Notes: generated from the letters alone by a model not told the origin. 64,000 nt of DNA from Denitrificimonas caeni DSM 24390 (GCF_000421765.1 NZ_ATXQ01000008.1:1-64000); one strand, 5' to 3'. Shown: positions 1 to 9,249, counted from the stretch's first letter. Numbers and translations: made by a program.

Positions 1-355
1 GAATGAGGTTTTGTGCAGAAAGTTTTTACGGCAGTTGGCTATTTTCTCGTACACCTTGGCAACTTTTAATCGCTGCTTTTGGTAATTGCGGCTTTCAGAC
101 AGCTTACGATTGGCGGCTTTAGCCACCTCCCTGCGCTTGGCTAAAATCTTTTGTTCACGCGCCAGTTTCTTTTCGTACTTGGCTAGAAACTTAGGATTAA
201 CAACTTCGGTTTTATCTGATAAAATAATAAAGTCTGTTATGCCTAAATCAATGCCGACACTGCTGTTGGTTTTAGGTAAAGGCTGCACAATGGTTTCAAC
301 CAGTACACTGACAAAGTATCGACCCGCTGGGGTTTTAGATACCGTGGCGCTTTTG
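1..355 (-). pseudogene. tnpB: tnpB (IS200/IS605 OrfB), 3' portion, cut off by window edge
   Basis: This is the downstream part of a TnpB gene read on the minus strand. TnpB is the RNA-guided RuvC-type nuclease of IS200/IS605 elements. The frame is open from the IS21 junction to the window edge. It contains G-I-D-L-G-I, the first RuvC motif with its catalytic Asp, then a long basic helical stretch typical of TnpB. It joins in frame to the 5' portion at 2788-3220 when the IS21 element and one copy of the TTTTG duplication are removed. The remaining RuvC motifs, the zinc finger and any guide-RNA region would lie left of the window. The gene is disrupted and presumably inactive. The plus-strand frame at 86-361 is a shadow of this gene. 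Confidence 0.85.
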
Positions 356-406
356 TGTTAATGGCCATTTAAACTGATCCACTATTGGCCATTAATTTTG
401 ACCCAC
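356..406 (+). repeat. IS21 left terminal inverted repeat
   Basis: Left end of the IS21 element. It contains two GGCCATT motifs, each followed about ten bases later by a GATCCAC or GACCCAC motif. It pairs with 2737-2787. Confidence 0.88.
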
Positions 407-487
407 TTCTTGTGGCTTAGGCCACGTTTTTATGTACCGTCACCCGATCAACTTTAAGCTGGGGGCGGTGCATTGAAGGAGTGGACA

Positions 488-1990
488 GTGATTCATAAAA
501 TTAAAGCAATGCATAGCAAAGGCTCTGGACTTTCGATTCGAGCTATCAGTCGTGAGTTGAATATCTCACGCAACACCGTGAAGAAGTATCTGCAGATGGA
601 TGAACAGGCGATATCCATTATGCAAGCCGATCCGTCGCGCTATAAGTGGCTGGATAATTACCGTGACTACCTGATTAACCAGCTCAAGGAATACCCCAAA
701 CTGTCCGCTGTGAAGCTGATGCGGCGGCTGAAAAACAAAGTTGGCACACTACAAGTATCAGAGCGCAGCGTGCGCCGTTATGTGCAAGCGTTGAAGCAGC
801 AAGTAACCGTTGGCCAATTTCGATATTACGAGCCGATTATCGAAACCGTGCCCGGTGTGCAGTGCCAGGTTGATCCCGGCGAACTACGCCAAGTGCTGGT
901 CAATGGCCAACTTCAAACCGTACACTTCGTGGTGTTCGTGCTCTCGTACAGCCGCTTAATGTACGTGGGTTTATCGCTGCAGCCGATTAACACGCACAGC
1001 TTTATCCAGATGCATGATGAGGCATTCCGTTACTTCGGCGGGGTGACTGAAGAGTGCGTGTATGACCAGACCAAGCTGGTTGTGCTGCATGAGCAGTATC
1101 GGGAGCTCACGCTTAATCAACGCTTTGCGCAGTATGCGACCACGGCCAACTTTCGCATCCGTGCCTGCGAAGGTTTTGATCCTGAAAGTAAGGGCAAAGT
1201 GGAAGCTGGCGTTAAATACGTCAAGCAAGATTGCTTATATGGCGAAGTGTTTGCCAGCGAAACTGGGTTACGTGAGCATACCTTGCACTGGCTCAATAAC
1301 GTGGCCAACGTTCGAGAGCATGGCACGACCAAACAACAACCGCAAAGCCATTATGACCGACTAGAACGGCCACACATGAGCCATTATCAGCCCAAGCTAG
1401 ATGTGCTGAGTGACGCGCCTCTTGCTACACGCAAAGTGGATAAAACGGGATTGATCTCATGGCTTTCGAGCAAATACTCGGTGCCCATGCAATGGCAGCA
1501 AAACCGTATCGGAGTGAGTGAAAGCAATGGCAGTCTGTTTATTCATGATCTTGCCACTGTCGAAGTGATTGCCGAGCATAAGGTCAGCTTGGAAAAAGGC
1601 GCTATCATCAAAAACCGTGACCACTATCGCGACAAAGCCCAAGCTATAGAAGCATTAGAATTACAACTGCAGGAACGCATCGGTGAGGCCGCTGGCGTGG
1701 CCATGGCCGCGCTGTTAAAGACAACAATGCCCAGTTATTACAAAGACCAACTGCGTGGCGTACTTGATGTGCTTAGCAAGTATGAGGAAGTGCCTGAAGC
1801 GCTGCTGCAACACCTGATTGAGCGCGATACGCTCAGCGCGACGCAGTTGCGTGACCGTATCGAAGCATGGACGCGTGCCGAGAGCCGTGGCCACCTGCCA
1901 AGCATTGATGACGAGCCTATTTCAACACCGATCGACCTTAGCATGTATCAACGTGTCAGCCAGCCGGGCTTACAGGGAGCTCGGTTATGA
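488..1990 (+). CDS. istA: IS21 transposase IstA
   Basis: IstA is the DDE-type transposase of IS21 elements. It binds the terminal repeats and, with IstB, catalyses strand transfer. The N-terminus carries a helix-turn-helix (pattern SIRAISREL...SRNTVKKYL). The catalytic core shows Q-V-D-P-G-E (first Asp), Y-D-Q-T-K (second Asp) and S-K-G-K-V-E (Glu). About 500 residues is normal for the family. The GTG at 488 is preferred because GGAG lies six bases upstream; an in-frame TTG at 473 has no comparable site. The stop overlaps the istB start as ATGA, implying translational coupling. No frameshift or stop was seen. Confidence 0.92.
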   Translation: MIHKIKAMHSKGSGLSIRAISRELNISRNTVKKYLQMDEQAISIMQADPSRYKWLDNYRDYLINQLKEYPKLSAVKLMRRLKNKVGTLQVSERSVRRYVQALKQQVTVGQFRYYEPIIETVPGVQCQVDPGELRQVLVNGQLQTVHFVVFVLSYSRLMYVGLSLQPINTHSFIQMHDEAFRYFGGVTEECVYDQTKLVVLHEQYRELTLNQRFAQYATTANFRIRACEGFDPESKGKVEAGVKYVKQDCLYGEVFASETGLREHTLHWLNNVANVREHGTTKQQPQSHYDRLERPHMSHYQPKLDVLSDAPLATRKVDKTGLISWLSSKYSVPMQWQQNRIGVSESNGSLFIHDLATVEVIAEHKVSLEKGAIIKNRDHYRDKAQAIEALELQLQERIGEAAGVAMAALLKTTMPSYYKDQLRGVLDVLSKYEEVPEALLQHLIERDTLSATQLRDRIEAWTRAESRGHLPSIDDEPISTPIDLSMYQRVSQPGLQGARL

Positions 1991-2730
1991 GCCAGTTAGA
2001 TAGCGCCGTCAAACAACTGCGTAGCCTGAGTCTCACTGCGGCTGCCAGCCAGCTGGCCACCCTAGTAGCCAAAGCTGAGGCCAATGAAATCTCGTACCTT
2101 GGTTTTGTTCAGTCTCTGGCCGAACATGAGATGGTGCAACGCAATGTGAATCGTATTCAGCGTCACTTTAAGCAAGCCCAGTTTCCCAGTGAAAAGCGCC
2201 TCGATCAGTTTGATTATCGTCATAAAACCACCGTCACCAAGCGCCAAATCAGCGGGCTGCTCGACTTCAGTTTTATCGATGAACGTCAAAACCTGATCTT
2301 TATCGGACCGCCAGGCGTGGGTAAAACCCATTTGGCCATTGGTATTGGCCACGAAGCGATCCAAGCCGGTTACAAGGTGCTGTTCAAAAGCGCACTGGCG
2401 CTGGTTGAAGAGCTCGAGCTAGCTGAAATGAAAGGCGAGCTTAAAAAACGGCTCACACAGCTGAGCAAGTACGACGTGTTGATTATTGATGAGCTGGGCT
2501 ATCTGCCGATGTCACGCCAATCACGTTACAACTTGTTCCAGCTTATCAATAGCTTGTACGAGTACCGGTCAATCATTTTAACCACCAACAAAGACTTCAC
2601 CAGCTGGGGTGAGTTCTTCCATGACGACAACGTTGCCGTGCCTATTATCGACCGCGTCATCCATCACTCACACGTATTTATGCTAGGAGGTGAAAGCTAT
2701 CGATTAAAGCAAAAAGTGAATAAAACCTGA
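1987..2730 (+). CDS. istB: IS21 helper ATPase IstB
   Basis: IstB is the AAA+ ATPase (DnaC/DnaA-like) that helps IstA select and remodel target DNA. The 247-residue product has an N-terminal helical region, a Walker A motif GPPGVGKT at about 107-114 and a Walker B motif LIIDELGY at about 165-172, then a sensor-type TTN. Length and motifs are complete for the family. It overlaps the end of istA by four bases and stops seven bases before the right inverted repeat. The open frame beginning at 2678 on the minus strand is tnpB running into IS sequence, not a separate gene. Confidence 0.92.
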   Translation: MSQLDSAVKQLRSLSLTAAASQLATLVAKAEANEISYLGFVQSLAEHEMVQRNVNRIQRHFKQAQFPSEKRLDQFDYRHKTTVTKRQISGLLDFSFIDERQNLIFIGPPGVGKTHLAIGIGHEAIQAGYKVLFKSALALVEELELAEMKGELKKRLTQLSKYDVLIIDELGYLPMSRQSRYNLFQLINSLYEYRSIILTTNKDFTSWGEFFHDDNVAVPIIDRVIHHSHVFMLGGESYRLKQKVNKT

Positions 2731-2736
2731 TCGTAG

Positions 2737-2787
2737 GTGGGTCAATTTTAATGGCCGAAAGTGGATCAAAAGTAATGGCCATTGACA
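2737..2787 (-). repeat. IS21 right terminal inverted repeat
   Basis: Right end of the IS21 element, the inverse of 356-406 with ten mismatches. The second TTTTG target copy follows at 2788-2792. Confidence 0.88.
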
Positions 2788-3220
2788 TTTTGATTAAGCC
2801 ATTGATCTCTCGGTCAATCTTGGCTTTGATGAGACCGATTTTAGGCAGTTTAATTGAGCGACTGGTAACAGCCAACGTGCCTTTTTGGTTGTTGGTGGTG
2901 TAGCTATCCTTAATGCCTTTTCTCTTGAACTTAGGAAAGCCAAAACTGCTTTTGAAGAAGCTCTGAAAGGCTCTTTGCAGATCAAGCTGGACGTTGGCCA
3001 GCGCCAAGCTGTCCACTTCTTTGAGCCATTCAAATTCTTTTTTATATTGGGCGGGAGTGTTTTTCAGCGTGGTCTTGGTTTTTTCGTAATGCTCGATTTT
3101 ATCGTGAAGCATTTTATTCCAAACAAAGCGAGCGCAACCAAACGACTTAGCAAAAAACTCTTGCTGTTCAGTGTTTGGATAGAGCCTGTACTTATAGGCT
3201 TTTAGTATGCATGCACTCAT
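2788..3220 (-). pseudogene. tnpB: tnpB (IS200/IS605 OrfB), 5' portion, interrupted by IS21
   Basis: This is the first ~144 codons of a TnpB gene. The start used is the ATG whose product begins MSACILKAYKYRLYPN; the K-x-Y-R-L-Y-P-N pattern near the N-terminus is diagnostic of OrfB/TnpB. An upstream in-frame ATG at 3271 would add 17 residues with no family resemblance. The protein is then broken at 2788 by the IS21 element, and the rest continues at 1-350. No tnpA was seen beside it, so it may be a stand-alone TnpB (IS1341-like) element. Upstream at 3298-3319 a CCCACCACC / GGAGGGGG hairpin could be an element-end structure, but I could not place the true transposon end. Confidence 0.87.
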
Positions 3221-3402
3221 ACTGTATATAATGCCAGTAGCCTGCTGTAATGCAAAGGCTTCATAAGACAACAGGCTAGCGCCTGCATCGCATCCATCCC
3301 ACCACCTAAGAGGAGGGGGAATTCTGCTGGGTATTTGTTAAAGTGTCGAAAGAAGCTAAAGGATTAAACAGAGCGGTGACGTACAAATGTTTATGCACTC
3401 AA

Positions 3403-3427
3403 GCGAACCCGCCGTTAGCGGGTCGCT
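3403..3427 (-). terminator. Hairpin downstream of nhaD
   Basis: ACCCGC-CGTTA-GCGGGT forms a perfect 6-bp stem extended by a GCG/CGC pair with one bulge, 26 bases after the nhaD stop. There is no clear U-run on the minus strand, so termination is plausible but unproven. Confidence 0.45.
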
Positions 3428-3452
3428 TTCTGAGCTTATTAGGTTGCTGCTA

Positions 3453-4901
3453 TTAGTTATAAATATCAAACACGCCCAAGATATCGCCTAACCAAAGATG
3501 AACCAACATACTCGCAACATAGCCTAAGAAAATCACAGGCGTCCAGCGTAAGTGGCTCATAAAGGTGTAGTTACCACGTGCAGCGCCCATTAGCGCAACA
3601 CCAGCTGCCGAACCTACCGACAGTAAGCTACCACCGACACCGGCAGCTAACGTCACGAGCAACCAATGTCCATGGCTAATGGCTGGATTCATTTCCAAGA
3701 CCGCGAACATCACGGGAATGTTATCCACTACGGCAGAAATAATACCAATGCCAAAGGCTGCCCAGGATGCACCCAGACCGTCAAATAACATTACAGAGAC
3801 TAACTGTAAGTAGCCAAGGTAACCCAAGCCACCGACGCACATCACCACGCCGTAGAAGAACAACAAGGTGTCCCACTCAGCGCGGGCAACGTTTTTGAAA
3901 ATATCAAAAGGTACCACGCTACCTAAATAACGCAGTTGTTGGTCATCGTGTGCTTTCTCAGCAATTGTGCGTTTTTTTGCCAACGAAGAAGGCAGGCTCA
4001 TACGTAGGAAGTAACCGAAGAACTGTAAGTAACCTAAACCAACCATCATGCCAAACACGGGTGGTAAACCTAGGAACTGGTGACCACACACAGCAGTCAC
4101 AATCGTCAGTAAGAAAAACACCATAACGCGACGAGCGCCGCGCTTGAGTTCGACCTTTTCGGTGATGCTGTCAGGTTTTCCTTTAGGAATAAAGAAGGTC
4201 ATGATGATGGCTGGTACGGCAAAGTTCACCACTGCGGGTAAGAACAGATCAAAGAACTCGATGAACTGAACTTTGCCTGCTTGCCAGACCATCAGGGTGG
4301 TGATATCACCGAATGGGCTGAATGCGCCCCCGGCGTTAGCGGCCACCACAATGTTAATACAGCACATGGCAATAAAGCGTTTTTGTCCTTCAGCAACCTT
4401 AAGTACTACAGCGCACATCAGTAAAGCGGTGGTCAAGTTATCTGCGACAGGAGAAATAAGGAAGGCTAAAATACCGGTCAGCCAAAATAAGGTTTTATAG
4501 CCAAAACCTTTTTGCACCATCCATGCACGTAAACCTTCAAAGACGCGACGCTCTTCCATGGCGTTGATATAGGTCATCGCCACCAACAAAAAGAGCATCA
4601 ACTCTGTGAAATCGAGGAAGTTACGGCTAAAAGCCGCCTTGGTTGCCGCATGGTCGGGGCTAACAAGCCCAACGATAAGCCAAATAATACCGGCACCTAG
4701 TAAAACAGGCTTGGATTTACGCAGTTGTAGCTTTTCTTCCAGCACTACGATGATGTATGCAATCGCAAAGATAAAGACTGCCAAATAGCCAGCAAGGGTG
4801 GATGTCGCGTTCAAGTGTTGTACCGCTTCAGCAGATTCACTGGCTAAAGCTGGCATCGACAACACTGCAGCAGCAACACATGTAAACAAACTTCGCAGCA
4901 T
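3453..4901 (-). CDS. nhaD: NhaD-family Na+/H+ antiporter
   Basis: This is a 482-residue polytopic inner-membrane protein of the NhaD (ion transporter superfamily) type, which exchanges Na+ or Li+ for protons. Many hydrophobic segments run through it. Two internally repeated blocks carry S-P-V-A-D-N and A-V-V-D-N-I-P, the conserved Asp-Asn positions of the family. The N-terminus looks like a cleavable signal peptide (ending ALA-SE), which NhaD proteins often have. The ATG at 4901 is preferred over the upstream frame start at 4946: it begins exactly at the signal peptide and has a GAG-containing ribosome site. It is monocistronic. A role in pH or sodium tolerance is inferred from the family. 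Confidence 0.9.
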   Translation of the reverse strand: MLRSLFTCVAAAVLSMPALASESAEAVQHLNATSTLAGYLAVFIFAIAYIIVVLEEKLQLRKSKPVLLGAGIIWLIVGLVSPDHAATKAAFSRNFLDFTELMLFLLVAMTYINAMEERRVFEGLRAWMVQKGFGYKTLFWLTGILAFLISPVADNLTTALLMCAVVLKVAEGQKRFIAMCCINIVVAANAGGAFSPFGDITTLMVWQAGKVQFIEFFDLFLPAVVNFAVPAIIMTFFIPKGKPDSITEKVELKRGARRVMVFFLLTIVTAVCGHQFLGLPPVFGMMVGLGYLQFFGYFLRMSLPSSLAKKRTIAEKAHDDQQLRYLGSVVPFDIFKNVARAEWDTLLFFYGVVMCVGGLGYLGYLQLVSVMLFDGLGASWAAFGIGIISAVVDNIPVMFAVLEMNPAISHGHWLLVTLAAGVGGSLLSVGSAAGVALMGAARGNYTFMSHLRWTPVIFLGYVASMLVHLWLGDILGVFDIYN

Positions 4902-5286
4902 AAAAGTATTCTCAAGATTGGCCAAAGGAAGGTAGCGGTAAGGCAAGCGCTACGGACTGTGGCAAATGGTAACAAAATGTAAGACTTTATGCTTGAAGGT
5001 ATGAAAATTGAGGTAAGCGTATCTGGTGTTATTGACAGTGCGGGGGTATTTGTATCGGTTTGCTTTTTTAGGTCTGGATAGTTTGTCGCGCAGGAGGCCA
5101 ATCTTAATTAGCGAAGACGTGCTCAATCCTGCAAAAAAACGTTCAAGTTCTCGGTTAATTGCGCAGGTAGTGACTCGAATCAGGTGTTCATTGGCGGTTC
5201 GAGGCGACCGCTGAATGCTGTGTATTTAGAGAATGGTGACCGCTTAAGCGGCCACCATTTTTATAAAAATGAACAGTTAGATAGAA
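4902..5286. other. Intergenic region, no convincing gene
   Basis: This stretch lies upstream of nhaD and downstream of the lipoprotein gene. It contains a consensus-like TTGACA at 5032-5037 (plus strand) and a GCGGT/ACCGC hairpin near 5197-5214, followed by a strong terminator hairpin at 5232-5263. A 62-codon plus-strand frame (5026-5214) has no family resemblance and is low-complexity in its basic C-terminus. An untranslated RNA ending at the terminator is possible. Confidence 0.4.
5232..5263 (+). terminator. Rho-independent terminator with plus-strand U-run
   Basis: AATGGTG-a-CCGCTTAAGCGG-c-CACCATT is a long stem with one internal mismatch, followed by TTTTT on the plus strand. It lies 24 bases past the stop of the minus-strand lipoprotein gene and may serve it too, but its U-run faces the plus strand, where no gene was recognised. 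Confidence 0.75.
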
Positions 5287-5691
5287 TTACTTGATCGAGT
5301 CTTTAGCGTTTTGCTTGATGTTTTCGATGTTTTGTTTGCTAGTTTCAGCGGACTCATCAAGTTTGGCTTTAGCGTCTGCTTTAGCTTGCTCGCTTTCTTC
5401 AAGAATTTCGTCTAATTGCTCTTGTGCTTCTGCAGCGTGCTCTTTGGTAATCTCGACTTCTTCTTCAATTTTTTCTATAACTTTTTCTGTTGCTGCTTCA
5501 CTGGCTTCAGTTAGTTGCTCAGACTTATGCTCAACAGCATGCTTGGTTTCTTTGGCAGCTTCTTTAACTGATTGTGCTGCGTCAGATAAAGATTCTTTTG
5601 CAGAGTCCGTTTTATCCTGAGGTTCGCTATCGCAAGCGGCTAAGCCTAGAGTGGCAGCCAGCAGAACAGCAGTAAGGAAAGGCTTTTGCAT
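5287..5691 (-). CDS. Small helical lipoprotein, unknown function
   Basis: This encodes a 134-residue predicted lipoprotein. The N-terminus is a classical type II signal peptide ending in the lipobox L-A-A-C, so Cys 20 or so would be lipidated. The mature part is almost entirely charged helix (Glu, Lys and Ala rich, with recurring K-E-A, T-E-A and E-Q spacing), resembling LEA-like or YqjD-like coiled coils. No catalytic motif is visible. The ATG at 5691 is chosen because GGAG lies at good spacing upstream and the lipobox follows; the frame is open to 5745. A perfect 11-bp inverted repeat sits 26-51 bases upstream. Low-complexity helix prevents a firmer family call. Confidence 0.8.
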   Translation of the reverse strand: MQKPFLTAVLLAATLGLAACDSEPQDKTDSAKESLSDAAQSVKEAAKETKHAVEHKSEQLTEASEAATEKVIEKIEEEVEITKEHAAEAQEQLDEILEESEQAKADAKAKLDESAETSKQNIENIKQNAKDSIK

Positions 5692-5716
5692 AATAAATCT
5701 CCATGTGGGTTTTGAA

Positions 5717-5742
5717 ATAACGTATTTAAGCAAATACGTTAT
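5717..5742. promoter_or_regulatory. Perfect 11-bp inverted repeat upstream of the lipoprotein gene
   Basis: ATAACGTATTT-AAGC-AAATACGTTAT is a perfect palindrome with a 4-base spacer, placed just before the ribosome site of the minus-strand lipoprotein gene. It could be a repressor operator or a 5' UTR hairpin. The regulator is unknown. Confidence 0.55.
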
Positions 5743-5971
5743 CATTATTGCACAGCATTACAACGAATGGATAAAGCCGTTGGAACTGCTTCACGTTATT
5801 TAGTCTGCAGTGTTTGATTGTGTAAAGAATATACAAAATAGTCGGTATGATTACTGCGCGCAAGTTACGCTGTGGGTAACAGGTTTTAGAAGCCTGTGCG
5901 TTGCGCAGAATAAGAAGTGTATTGATTTAAAAGTACACGCAATGGCATTAACTGATGTTAAGGGTAGATGA

Positions 5972-7228
5972 ATGGCAGCCTTATTGATTCTTGGCGGCAT
6001 GTTACTAATTGTTTTGGGTTTGCTTTGGCTGATTGTTTTGGCGTTTGGAGTGAGCTTGCTGTGGGGCGTAGGCAGTCTGCTGCCTCCAATTTTGCTGCTG
6101 TTTATTATTAGCTGTTGGAAAGTTGCGCGTAAAGCGGTGATTTTTATTGCCTTAGGATTTGTACCTTTAATTGTTGGTATTACCCAGCTCGCCAGTATCG
6201 ATGCGACGCGCGTTGAAGCGTTGCTTAATTTGAGCTGGTTGCAGGGTGCTGAAGCGACGCACAGCAGTACGCAAATTGAATTAAATGGTGAGCTTTATGG
6301 TCAGCCCTTTCGTCCGCAATATGGCGAACTGATTGATGGTGTTTTGTTATTGCGTGAAGGTAAAGATTTTTTCGCCCAGCGCGAGTTGCGCATTGCTTTG
6401 CCCGCAGGAACGGCAGTATCGCCAGAAGGCTTGCGTTTAGATGTATTGCCACAAGATGTAGGTGAGCTGCCGGATGTTGAAATTATGTGGCTGTTGCCTG
6501 AGCAAACCTTGCCTGAAGCACGACGTGTTGGCCGTGGTTATACTTTGCATTTGGATTTGCAGCATCAGGCTCCGAACTTGCTAACAGGTAACTTTCATTT
6601 GGTGTTACCGCCACAGTTTAAAACCTCGATGAGTGGTGAAATTCAGCTGTTAAGTGACCGCTTACATTATCGTCATGGCAAAGTTGATCGCAGTTATGAC
6701 GATGTCAGCACGCTTGAGTATGTGGTGCATGACTACCTGGAACGACGCTTTAACCAAGATGTGATTGTCGAGCCCTTTGCCACCCCTGAAGCTTTTACCG
6801 CGCCACTTGATATGGACATCAAAACGTATGTCGCCGGCCAATTGCGCAGTGTGCCTGTGCGTTTTATTAAAAATGCAAACACTGAGTGGGCGATAGAAAA
6901 CGATTCATACTCGGCCCGTTCGGCTCCAGTGTTACCTGCAGAGTTGGTTGCTACAGTTGCTGAGCAGATTGCTCAAGCACCGAAAACAGTACGCAGTGTT
7001 GACCGTCGTTTACGCTTTACTTTACAGCGCTTATTAGTCAACCCTGCGCAGTATCAATATTTGCAAGTACATGCTGTAACAGTGCAAGGCAATCAGGTGA
7101 AGGGGCGTTTCATGGGCTTAGACACTGAGGGTGCGCTGATCATTAGTCGTGAGTTAAAAGCGCCTGGTACAGTGAGCTTTACTTTGTCGCCAGCAGAGAT
7201 TGCGCAGATCACCTTGCTTGAACCTTAG
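5972..7228 (+). CDS. Conserved membrane protein of unknown function upstream of htpG
   Basis: This encodes 418 residues. The first ~85 form three or so hydrophobic membrane segments (rich in Leu, Ile, Gly), and the remaining ~330 form a soluble domain with many beta-type strands and no recognisable catalytic motif. The soluble part probably lies on one face of the inner membrane. It sits directly upstream of htpG on the same strand; the 116-base gap holds no obvious terminator, so cotranscription is possible. I believe Pseudomonas genomes have a similar hypothetical protein next to htpG, but this is from memory. The ATG at 5972 begins the first membrane segment. No function is assigned. Confidence 0.75.
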   Translation: MAALLILGGMLLIVLGLLWLIVLAFGVSLLWGVGSLLPPILLLFIISCWKVARKAVIFIALGFVPLIVGITQLASIDATRVEALLNLSWLQGAEATHSSTQIELNGELYGQPFRPQYGELIDGVLLLREGKDFFAQRELRIALPAGTAVSPEGLRLDVLPQDVGELPDVEIMWLLPEQTLPEARRVGRGYTLHLDLQHQAPNLLTGNFHLVLPPQFKTSMSGEIQLLSDRLHYRHGKVDRSYDDVSTLEYVVHDYLERRFNQDVIVEPFATPEAFTAPLDMDIKTYVAGQLRSVPVRFIKNANTEWAIENDSYSARSAPVLPAELVATVAEQIAQAPKTVRSVDRRLRFTLQRLLVNPAQYQYLQVHAVTVQGNQVKGRFMGLDTEGALIISRELKAPGTVSFTLSPAEIAQITLLEP

Positions 7229-7344
7229 CTTGTACTAGCTGCTTAGATCGCAGCTACTCGCTATTGAATTTTTAACATCCAGCCCCATATCCATTGCATC
7301 GCCCGCACTGCGTGGCATGTTTAGTGGATATGGAGTTAATGAAG

Positions 7345-9249
7345 ATGGCTGTTGAAGCACAAAAAGAAACGCTAGGTTTTCAAACCGAAGTCAAACAACT
7401 GCTGCATTTAATGATTCACTCGCTGTACTCGAATAAAGAGATTTTTCTACGCGAGCTGATTTCTAACGCATCCGACGCGGCCGATAAACTGCGTTTTGAA
7501 GCCTTGTCTGCACCCGAGTTATTGGAAGGTGATGCCGAGTTAAAAATCCGCATCAGTTTTGATAAAGACGCCAATACCTTAACCATCGAAGACAACGCTA
7601 TCGGTATGAGCCGTGATGATGTGATCAATCATCTGGGTACCATTGCTAAGTCGGGTACCGCTGAGTTTTTCAAGAATTTATCCGGCGATGCCAAAAAAGA
7701 CTCACAGCTGATCGGTCAGTTTGGTGTGGGCTTTTACTCAGCCTTTATTGTTGCTGACAAAGTTGAAGTCTTCACCCGTCGTGCTGGCGCACCGGCTTCC
7801 GAGGGCGTGCTGTGGAGCTCGCAAGGCGAGGGCGAGTTTGATCTGTCTAACATTGAAAAAGCCGAGCGCGGCAGCCGTATTGTTCTGCACCTGAAAAAAG
7901 AAGAAAGCGAGTTTGCTGATGGTTGGCGTTTGCGCAACATCATCAAGAAATACTCTGACCATGTTGCTTTACCGATTGAACTGCCTAAAGAAGCATCTGG
8001 CGAAGAGAAAGAGGCTGACGCTGCGGTTGAATGGGAAGTGGTCAACCGTGCCAGCGCGCTGTGGACACGTCCGCGCACTGAAGTTAAAGACGAAGAGTAC
8101 CAAGAGTTTTATAAGCATGTGTCTCATGACTTTGAGAACCCGCTGGCGTGGAGTCATAACAAGGTTGAAGGCAAGCTTGAGTACACCTCGCTCCTCTATG
8201 TACCCACCCGTGCGCCCTTTGATTTATACCAACGTGAAGCACCGCGTGGCTTAAAGCTGTATGTGCAGCGCGTGTTCATCATGGATCAAGCGGATGAGTT
8301 TTTACCCTTATACCTGCGCTTTACTAAGGGTATCGTCGACTCCAACGATTTATCGCTGAACGTTTCCCGTGAAATCCTGCAAAAAGATCCGGTCATCGAC
8401 AGCATGAAATCTGCGCTGACCAAGCGTGTGCTGGATATGTTGGAGAAAATGGCCAAGAACAGCCTAGATGATTATAAAAAGTTCTGGGAAGCTTTTGGTC
8501 AAGTGCTTAAAGAAGGTCCAGCGGAAGATTTCTCTAACAAAGAGAAAATTGCCGGTCTATTGCGCTTTGCTTCAACCCAGAGCGGTAACGACGAGCAGGT
8601 CGTGGCACTGAGTGACTACATTGCACGTATGAAAGAAGGCCAGGACAAGATTTACTACCTGACCGGTGAAAGCTACGCGCAGGTTAAAAACAGTCCACAC
8701 CTTGAAGTGTTCCGTAAGAAAGGCATTGAAGTGCTACTGCTGACGGATCGCATTGATGAGTGGCTGATGAGCTACTTAACTGACTTTGATGGCAAAAGTT
8801 TTGTCGATGTAGCGCGTGGTGATCTTGATCTTGGTGCGTTGGATAGTGATGAAGACAAGCAAGCGCAAGATGAAGTAGCCAAAAGCAAAGAAGCGTTAGT
8901 CACTCGTTTGAAAACTGTTTTGGGTGATCAGGTCGCTGATGTGCGTGTTTCACACCGTCTCACTGACTCGCCAGCGATTTTGGCAATCGGTGAGCAGGAT
9001 CTTGGTTTGCAAATGCGCCAAATCCTTGAAGCCAGCGGGCAGAAAGTGCCTGAGTCGAAGCCTGTGTTTGAGATTAATCCAGCACACAGCTTGGTTGAAA
9101 AGCTGGATGCTGAGAGCAATGAGCAGCGCTTTGAAGACCTGTCGATGATCTTGTTTGATCAGGCCGCATTGGCTGCAGGTGACAGCTTGAAAGACCCTGC
9201 CGCCTACGTGCAGCGTTTGAATAAGTTGTTAGTTGAATTGAGCAGCTAA
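7345..9249 (+). CDS. htpG: Molecular chaperone HtpG (Hsp90)
   Basis: Bacterial Hsp90 is a homodimeric cytosolic ATP-dependent chaperone. The 634-residue product has the N-terminal GHKL ATPase signatures: [12 protein letters not shown] (N box), D-N-A-I-G-M (normally D-N-G-I-G-M) and G-Q-F-G-V-G-F-Y-S (lid region). A middle domain includes N-V-S-R-E-I-L-Q with its conserved Arg, followed by a C-terminal dimerisation domain. The ATG at 7345 is preferred, with GGAG nine bases upstream; the frame is open from 7294. A strong terminator follows. Ala replaces Gly in the DNxIGM ATP-binding motif, a mild deviation. Confidence 0.97.
   Translation: MAVEAQKETLGFQTEVKQLLHLMIHSLYSNKEIFLRELISNASDAADKLRFEALSAPELLEGDAELKIRISFDKDANTLTIEDNAIGMSRDDVINHLGTIAKSGTAEFFKNLSGDAKKDSQLIGQFGVGFYSAFIVADKVEVFTRRAGAPASEGVLWSSQGEGEFDLSNIEKAERGSRIVLHLKKEESEFADGWRLRNIIKKYSDHVALPIELPKEASGEEKEADAAVEWEVVNRASALWTRPRTEVKDEEYQEFYKHVSHDFENPLAWSHNKVEGKLEYTSLLYVPTRAPFDLYQREAPRGLKLYVQRVFIMDQADEFLPLYLRFTKGIVDSNDLSLNVSREILQKDPVIDSMKSALTKRVLDMLEKMAKNSLDDYKKFWEAFGQVLKEGPAEDFSNKEKIAGLLRFASTQSGNDEQVVALSDYIARMKEGQDKIYYLTGESYAQVKNSPHLEVFRKKGIEVLLLTDRIDEWLMSYLTDFDGKSFVDVARGDLDLGALDSDEDKQAQDEVAKSKEALVTRLKTVLGDQVADVRVSHRLTDSPAILAIGEQDLGLQMRQILEASGQKVPESKPVFEINPAHSLVEKLDAESNEQRFEDLSMILFDQAALAAGDSLKDPAAYVQRLNKLLVELSS

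Larger units (their letters stand above)
356..2787 (+). mobile_element. IS21-family insertion sequence, complete
   Basis: This is a 2432-bp element with istA and istB in overlapping order, the hallmark of IS21. The ends are an imperfect 51-bp inverted repeat (356-406 against 2737-2787; 41 of 51 positions agree by eye) starting TGT and ending ACA. Each end carries two copies of a GGCCATT-containing motif, matching the multiple terminal repeats known for IS21. It is flanked by a 5-bp direct repeat TTTTG (351-355 and 2788-2792), within the usual IS21 target-duplication range. Both transposase genes are intact, so the copy may be active. It lies inside a tnpB gene. Confidence 0.93.

Noticed and set aside
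5190-5215. GGTTCGAGGC resembling a tRNA T-arm
   Set aside because: The flanking bases do not form T-arm or acceptor pairs and no anticodon arm is present.
7294-7344. Longer HtpG N-terminus from the open frame at 7294
   Set aside because: The extra 17 residues are not family-like, and GGAG is correctly placed for the ATG at 7345.
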